Assembly: GCA_042854365.1 (NCBI GenBank)
Contig: AP031437.1
Span: 62,001-126,000, forward strand
Origin: Anaeromassilibacillus sp001305115
Lineage (GTDB): Bacteria > Bacillota > Clostridia > Oscillospirales > Acutalibacteraceae
Reading direction: 5' to 3'
Length of the DNA stretch: 64,000 nt
Shown piece by piece: positions 61,429 to 64,000 of this stretch (within the stretch, counting starts at the first letter, position 1; every line of letters begins with the position of its first letter). The notes beneath the pieces were generated by a model. The model had not been told where the DNA came from. It did no database searches and worked only from the letters and a program-made list of their open reading frames with translations. Made by a program: the position numbers and the translations under genes.

Positions 61429-62162
61429 GGCTTCGGAAAGAAAAAAGAATATGGAATATCTCTGACAGATAGCTTTTCTACATGTAAATATAAACGTATA
61501 TCCTAATCGCATGTAGATGATTTGCCTCTCATGAGAGCGAATACATAGGAAAGCCAAAGCGGAGATATTCCACCGATATGGCCCAGCAGGAGCATTCGCA
61601 AACGGGAATGCTCCTGCTGGGTCAAACTTTTTACAAGCATAGGAATACATCGTATGATGACGATTTATGTAGTAACGGTTGAAAGAACGTGGGTAACCTC
61701 TTGGGGGTAGCATAAAAGCTATTTCCACCGTAGAAATCCAGCAATAATCGATGAATACCGGAATCATCTTTAGGAAAGGGTGAAAGAAACCTGTATCCAA
61801 TCAAGGCCTGGCAGTCAATGGCATGGAACTTCCGCAGACATCGACCGTTCGATTAAGCAACCGCTGCTGGAAGAGAGGCCATGTAGGAAACACCATAGGA
61901 GTGAAAGACGCTATACGTCCTCGATTGATAGAAGGGAATTGAAATCAAGTTACAGAAAAAATGAAGGTAGTTCGTATTCGATCAAGTGTCTGGTAATCGA
62001 TAACAGGGAACTTCTGTAGGAGGCACCGTATAAAGGTCGTTTTGCGTCTGGAGTTGATAGGAAAACATTGGAATTGCATTATAGGAAGAGTAGAAATAAC
62101 CGGTACTCAATCAAGTGTCTAACGGTCAATAGTAAGGGACTTCCGTAAGAAATGCCGAAGGC
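61429..62162 (+). other. Degenerate repeat region downstream of GH127
   Basis: No supported gene. A strong terminator is at 61582-61635. Further diverged copies of the GATTAAGCAACCGCTG ... GTAGGAAACACC ... GTGAAAGACGCTATACGTCC flank lie at about 61850-61922, 61980-62055 and 62105-62180. The last one runs straight into the 229-nt 3' module. Confidence 0.65.
61582..61635 (+). terminator. Terminator inside the repeat region
   Basis: Perfect 16-bp stem CCCAGCAGGAGCATTC/GAATGCTCCTGCTGGG, 8-nt loop, then TCAAACTTTTTAC. It probably ends most GH127 transcripts before the second 3' module. Confidence 0.8.
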
Positions 62163-62391
62163 ACGAAAGACGCTGTACATTTGTGGGAGAAGAAGGGCAT
62201 CTACTGCCCTATCGCATAGCCGATGTGTTTGTAAAAGGACAAGCCTAAAGACAGAAACCAAACATACGGATAACCGTCTTGAGAAGAGAGGGAGCATTCA
62301 AGGGACGGTGTGGGTTCAGACGACCCTGGTGGAACGCAATTGAACAAAGGCAAAAGACCCGCTTCGGTTTTAGTCGGAACGGGTTTCTTTT
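62163..62391 (+). ncRNA. 229-nt conserved 3' non-coding module, copy 2
   Basis: Five mismatches in 229 nt to 55055-55283, including one in the terminator stem (CGGAACGGGT for CGGAGCGGGT). That change breaks one G-C pair, while the rest is intact. Confidence 0.6.
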
Positions 62392-62911
62392 GTGTGTTTG
62401 CAAGGTAGAGAATAAAGAGAATTGTACAGTCTGTTTTCGGATAGTCACGATACCCCTCTATAAAATGATGAACATCAATCTAAAAAAGTAATTTATACAC
62501 ACAGATTGACTGAATTAGCCACACAGGTGAATTATTCCTATATACAATAATATTTTGCATAATATAATAAAATTTCTTGTCATAAACCGGAAATTCTATT
62601 GACATTATTAATATAACCTGCTTTAATTGTACTAACAGCTAAAGTCAATAAATATCTTAACCGGCCAGAATGTGCTTCGGTTTAAAAAGGGAGATGAGAA
62701 TGGACTCACATCGTTCAAAGGCAAGCGTAATATGGCGGCTGGAATGGGGATTTCAGCTGGACGGTTTGTTCTGTTTAGAAAATGGGAAATTTAATGGGAA
62801 TCTTTACGCTCCAACAAGAGGAAAGAGATCATTTCTTCTTGGACGAATGTACGCCATACATTCCTATTGTTCTACAGACCAAAAGTTTTAGGAGGAGAAA
62901 GGATAAGGATC
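62392..62911 (+). other. Promoter region of the third secreted protein gene
   Basis: About 520 AT-rich bases with one good promoter (62599-62627). A 65-codon open frame near 62695-62891 has the start GGGAGATGAGAATG but no recognisable product and is probably leader sequence. Confidence 0.5.
62599..62627 (+). promoter_or_regulatory. Candidate promoter of the third secreted protein gene
   Basis: TTGACA (62599-62604), 17-nt spacer, TTTAAT (62622-62627); same boxes and spacing as 44200-44228. Confidence 0.55.
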
Positions 62912-64000
62912 ATGAAAAGGACCAGACAGATTATCGCATGGATTCTGACCGTAGCGATCATGTCGATGAGCTTGGGGGTTATTCCCGCAAGTGCTTTGGA
63001 ACAGACAGCTTCTGATGGCTATCCTGTTGGGATAAGTGCGGTTACAACAGGTGGTGATCCGCTGCAGGATGCGACCATTACATGTAGTTCAGAAGATGCA
63101 GACCACATAGCCAATGGGGAACAGACAGGTCCCGCCAAATATCTTGTCGATGGTGACAAAAAGACCCGTTGGGCGGCAACGTCCAGAGGAAATGAATGGA
63201 TAAAGTTTGATTTTGGCGAACCCAAGGAGATTGGTTCCCTGATTATTACCTGGGAAACCGCCTTTGCCAGCGATTATTCCATTTTCGTTTCTAACGACGA
63301 TCAGGAATACACCAGCGTATTCCATGACACTCCCAGTTCCAAACCGGGTGAGACGCCTATTGTCATCAACCAGACTTGCCGGTATCTGAAATTGACCATG
63401 GACAGTGCCGGTACGGGATATCCCTATTCAATTTATGAGATGGAAGTCAGGGATGCCGGTACTATCATCACGGACTTGAAGACTGCCTCAGCGGAAACCG
63501 TCGAGGGAATCGCTCCCGAACTCCCTGAAAAAGTGACCGCAACCTATTCCGATGGGAAACAATCCGATTTGAAGGTAACCTGGAATGCTATCCCTGCTAA
63601 AAATTACAGCAAGGTTGGTACTTTCGAAGTATTGGGCGCAGTCAGCGGGACCGATCTTCCGGCCAAATGTGTTGTAACGGTTTATCCTGCGGATGAGAGC
63701 CAATATCTGCGCTTGGCAAAAAAACAGGTTGGCGGAAGAGTTTTGGTTCCATCTGCCGACTATGCGGATGAGCAGGCTATTGCAGAAGCAGCTACGGAGG
63801 TTGCCCAGGAAAAGATTACCCTGGGAGATACGATTGCCAATGTGACTTGGGAAGAAGACCGCTATGTATTGACCTTGACAAACGGTGGGGAAACATATAC
63901 CCTGGACCCCTTTACCGTGAGTCTACCCACCGAACGGGATACCAGTGGCCGGTTTGATCTTATGGAAGAACGCATCGAATTTGCCCGTCAAATTGGCGAT
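62912..64000 (+). CDS. Secreted F5/8-type and Ig-like domain protein, truncated by the window end
   Basis: 363 codons are visible and the frame is still open at 64000. Signal peptide: RQIIAWILTVAIMSMSLGVI then PASALEQ. Residues ~45-170 form an F5/8-type C (CBM32-like) domain (YLVDGDKKTRWAATSRGNEW; IKFDFGEPKEIGSLIITWET). Residues ~175-255 form a bacterial Ig-like Big_4 domain (TVEGIAPELPEKVTATYSDG; VTWNAIPAKNYSKVGTFEVL). The catalytic part, if any, lies beyond the window. ATAAGGAT is a weak ribosome binding site near the ATG; AGGAGGAGAAAGG lies 15 nt or more away. It probably belongs to the same glycan-degrading locus. Confidence 0.85.
   Translation, partial: MKRTRQIIAWILTVAIMSMSLGVIPASALEQTASDGYPVGISAVTTGGDPLQDATITCSSEDADHIANGEQTGPAKYLVDGDKKTRWAATSRGNEWIKFDFGEPKEIGSLIITWETAFASDYSIFVSNDDQEYTSVFHDTPSSKPGETPIVINQTCRYLKLTMDSAGTGYPYSIYEMEVRDAGTIITDLKTASAETVEGIAPELPEKVTATYSDGKQSDLKVTWNAIPAKNYSKVGTFEVLGAVSGTDLPAKCVVTVYPADESQYLRLAKKQVGGRVLVPSADYADEQAIAEAATEVAQEKITLGDTIANVTWEEDRYVLTLTNGGETYTLDPFTVSLPTERDTSGRFDLMEERIEFARQIGD

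Noticed and set aside
60881..62165. CRISPR array or diversity-generating retroelement
   Set aside because: Repeat units are 182 bp of coding tail plus flank, without short repeats and unique spacers. No reverse transcriptase or C-type lectin variable region is in the window.
62695..62891. Short frame upstream of the third secreted protein
   Set aside because: No recognisable product; probably leader sequence between promoter and gene.

Overview
The window reads as a Gram-positive, Clostridia-type gut bacterium. Strong AGGAGG ribosome binding sites and frequent TTG starts point that way, as do stacked Tn4451/Tn1549/Tn916-type elements with large serine recombinases, and very large secreted glycosidases with FIVAR-like helices. 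An Oscillospiraceae/Ruminococcaceae or Lachnospiraceae host is likely, but this is inference; no rRNA, tRNA or other taxonomic marker gene was seen.

Region 1 (about 1-31190) is the backbone of a Tn1549-like integrative conjugative element: replisome organizer, DnaC-like loader, TnpW-like protein, TraG/VirD4 coupling protein, Maff2 membrane peptide, VirB6/TrbL, MT-A70 methyltransferase, PrgI and VirB4. It has been invaded repeatedly. Element E1 (about 3112-17735, 14.6 kb) splits traG: its 3' end reappears at 17731. Element E2 (about 18197-28950, 10.7 kb) splits the Maff2 gene: its 3' end reappears at 28937. Both are mobilizable elements of one family: TnpV, an XRE regulator, a shared RNA-like leader, a relaxase, CHC2 and VapE replication proteins, a small protein and a large serine recombinase. 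E1 has a MobV-type relaxase and 6 kb of uncharacterised lipoprotein/membrane cargo. E2 has a MobQ-type relaxase and two small possible immunity-type genes.

Region 2 (about 31180-41980) holds two Tn916/Tn6218-like accessory modules. E3 ends VirB4 after about 105 codons. It carries an XRE regulator, a leader peptide with tandem terminators, a KTR protein, an RlmN/Cfr-family radical SAM methyltransferase, a sigma factor, an HTH protein and a third serine recombinase. That recombinase stops exactly where a fourth, reverse-strand recombinase gene is cut off. E4 carries PadR, a MATE efflux pump, a second PadR, a YjdF-like protein, KTR, sigma and HTH, with clear palindromic operators. Both modules look like inducible resistance cargo.

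Region 3 (42082-43806) is a lone GmrSD-like DUF262/DUF1524 defence gene with its own terminator.

Region 4 (44000-64000) is a secreted glycan-degradation locus. It has a 3307-residue protein combining a GH31 domain, a second six-hairpin glycosidase-like domain and many carbohydrate-binding modules; a 1737-residue GH127 beta-L-arabinofuranosidase; and a third F5/8-type secreted protein that runs off the end. The two complete genes share a 1489-bp 3' coding module with no indels. They also share a 229-bp non-coding 3' module ending in a terminator. The second gene is followed by 182-bp tandem copies of its own 3' end. No LPXTG anchor is present, so the shared C-terminal domain is a candidate surface-retention module.
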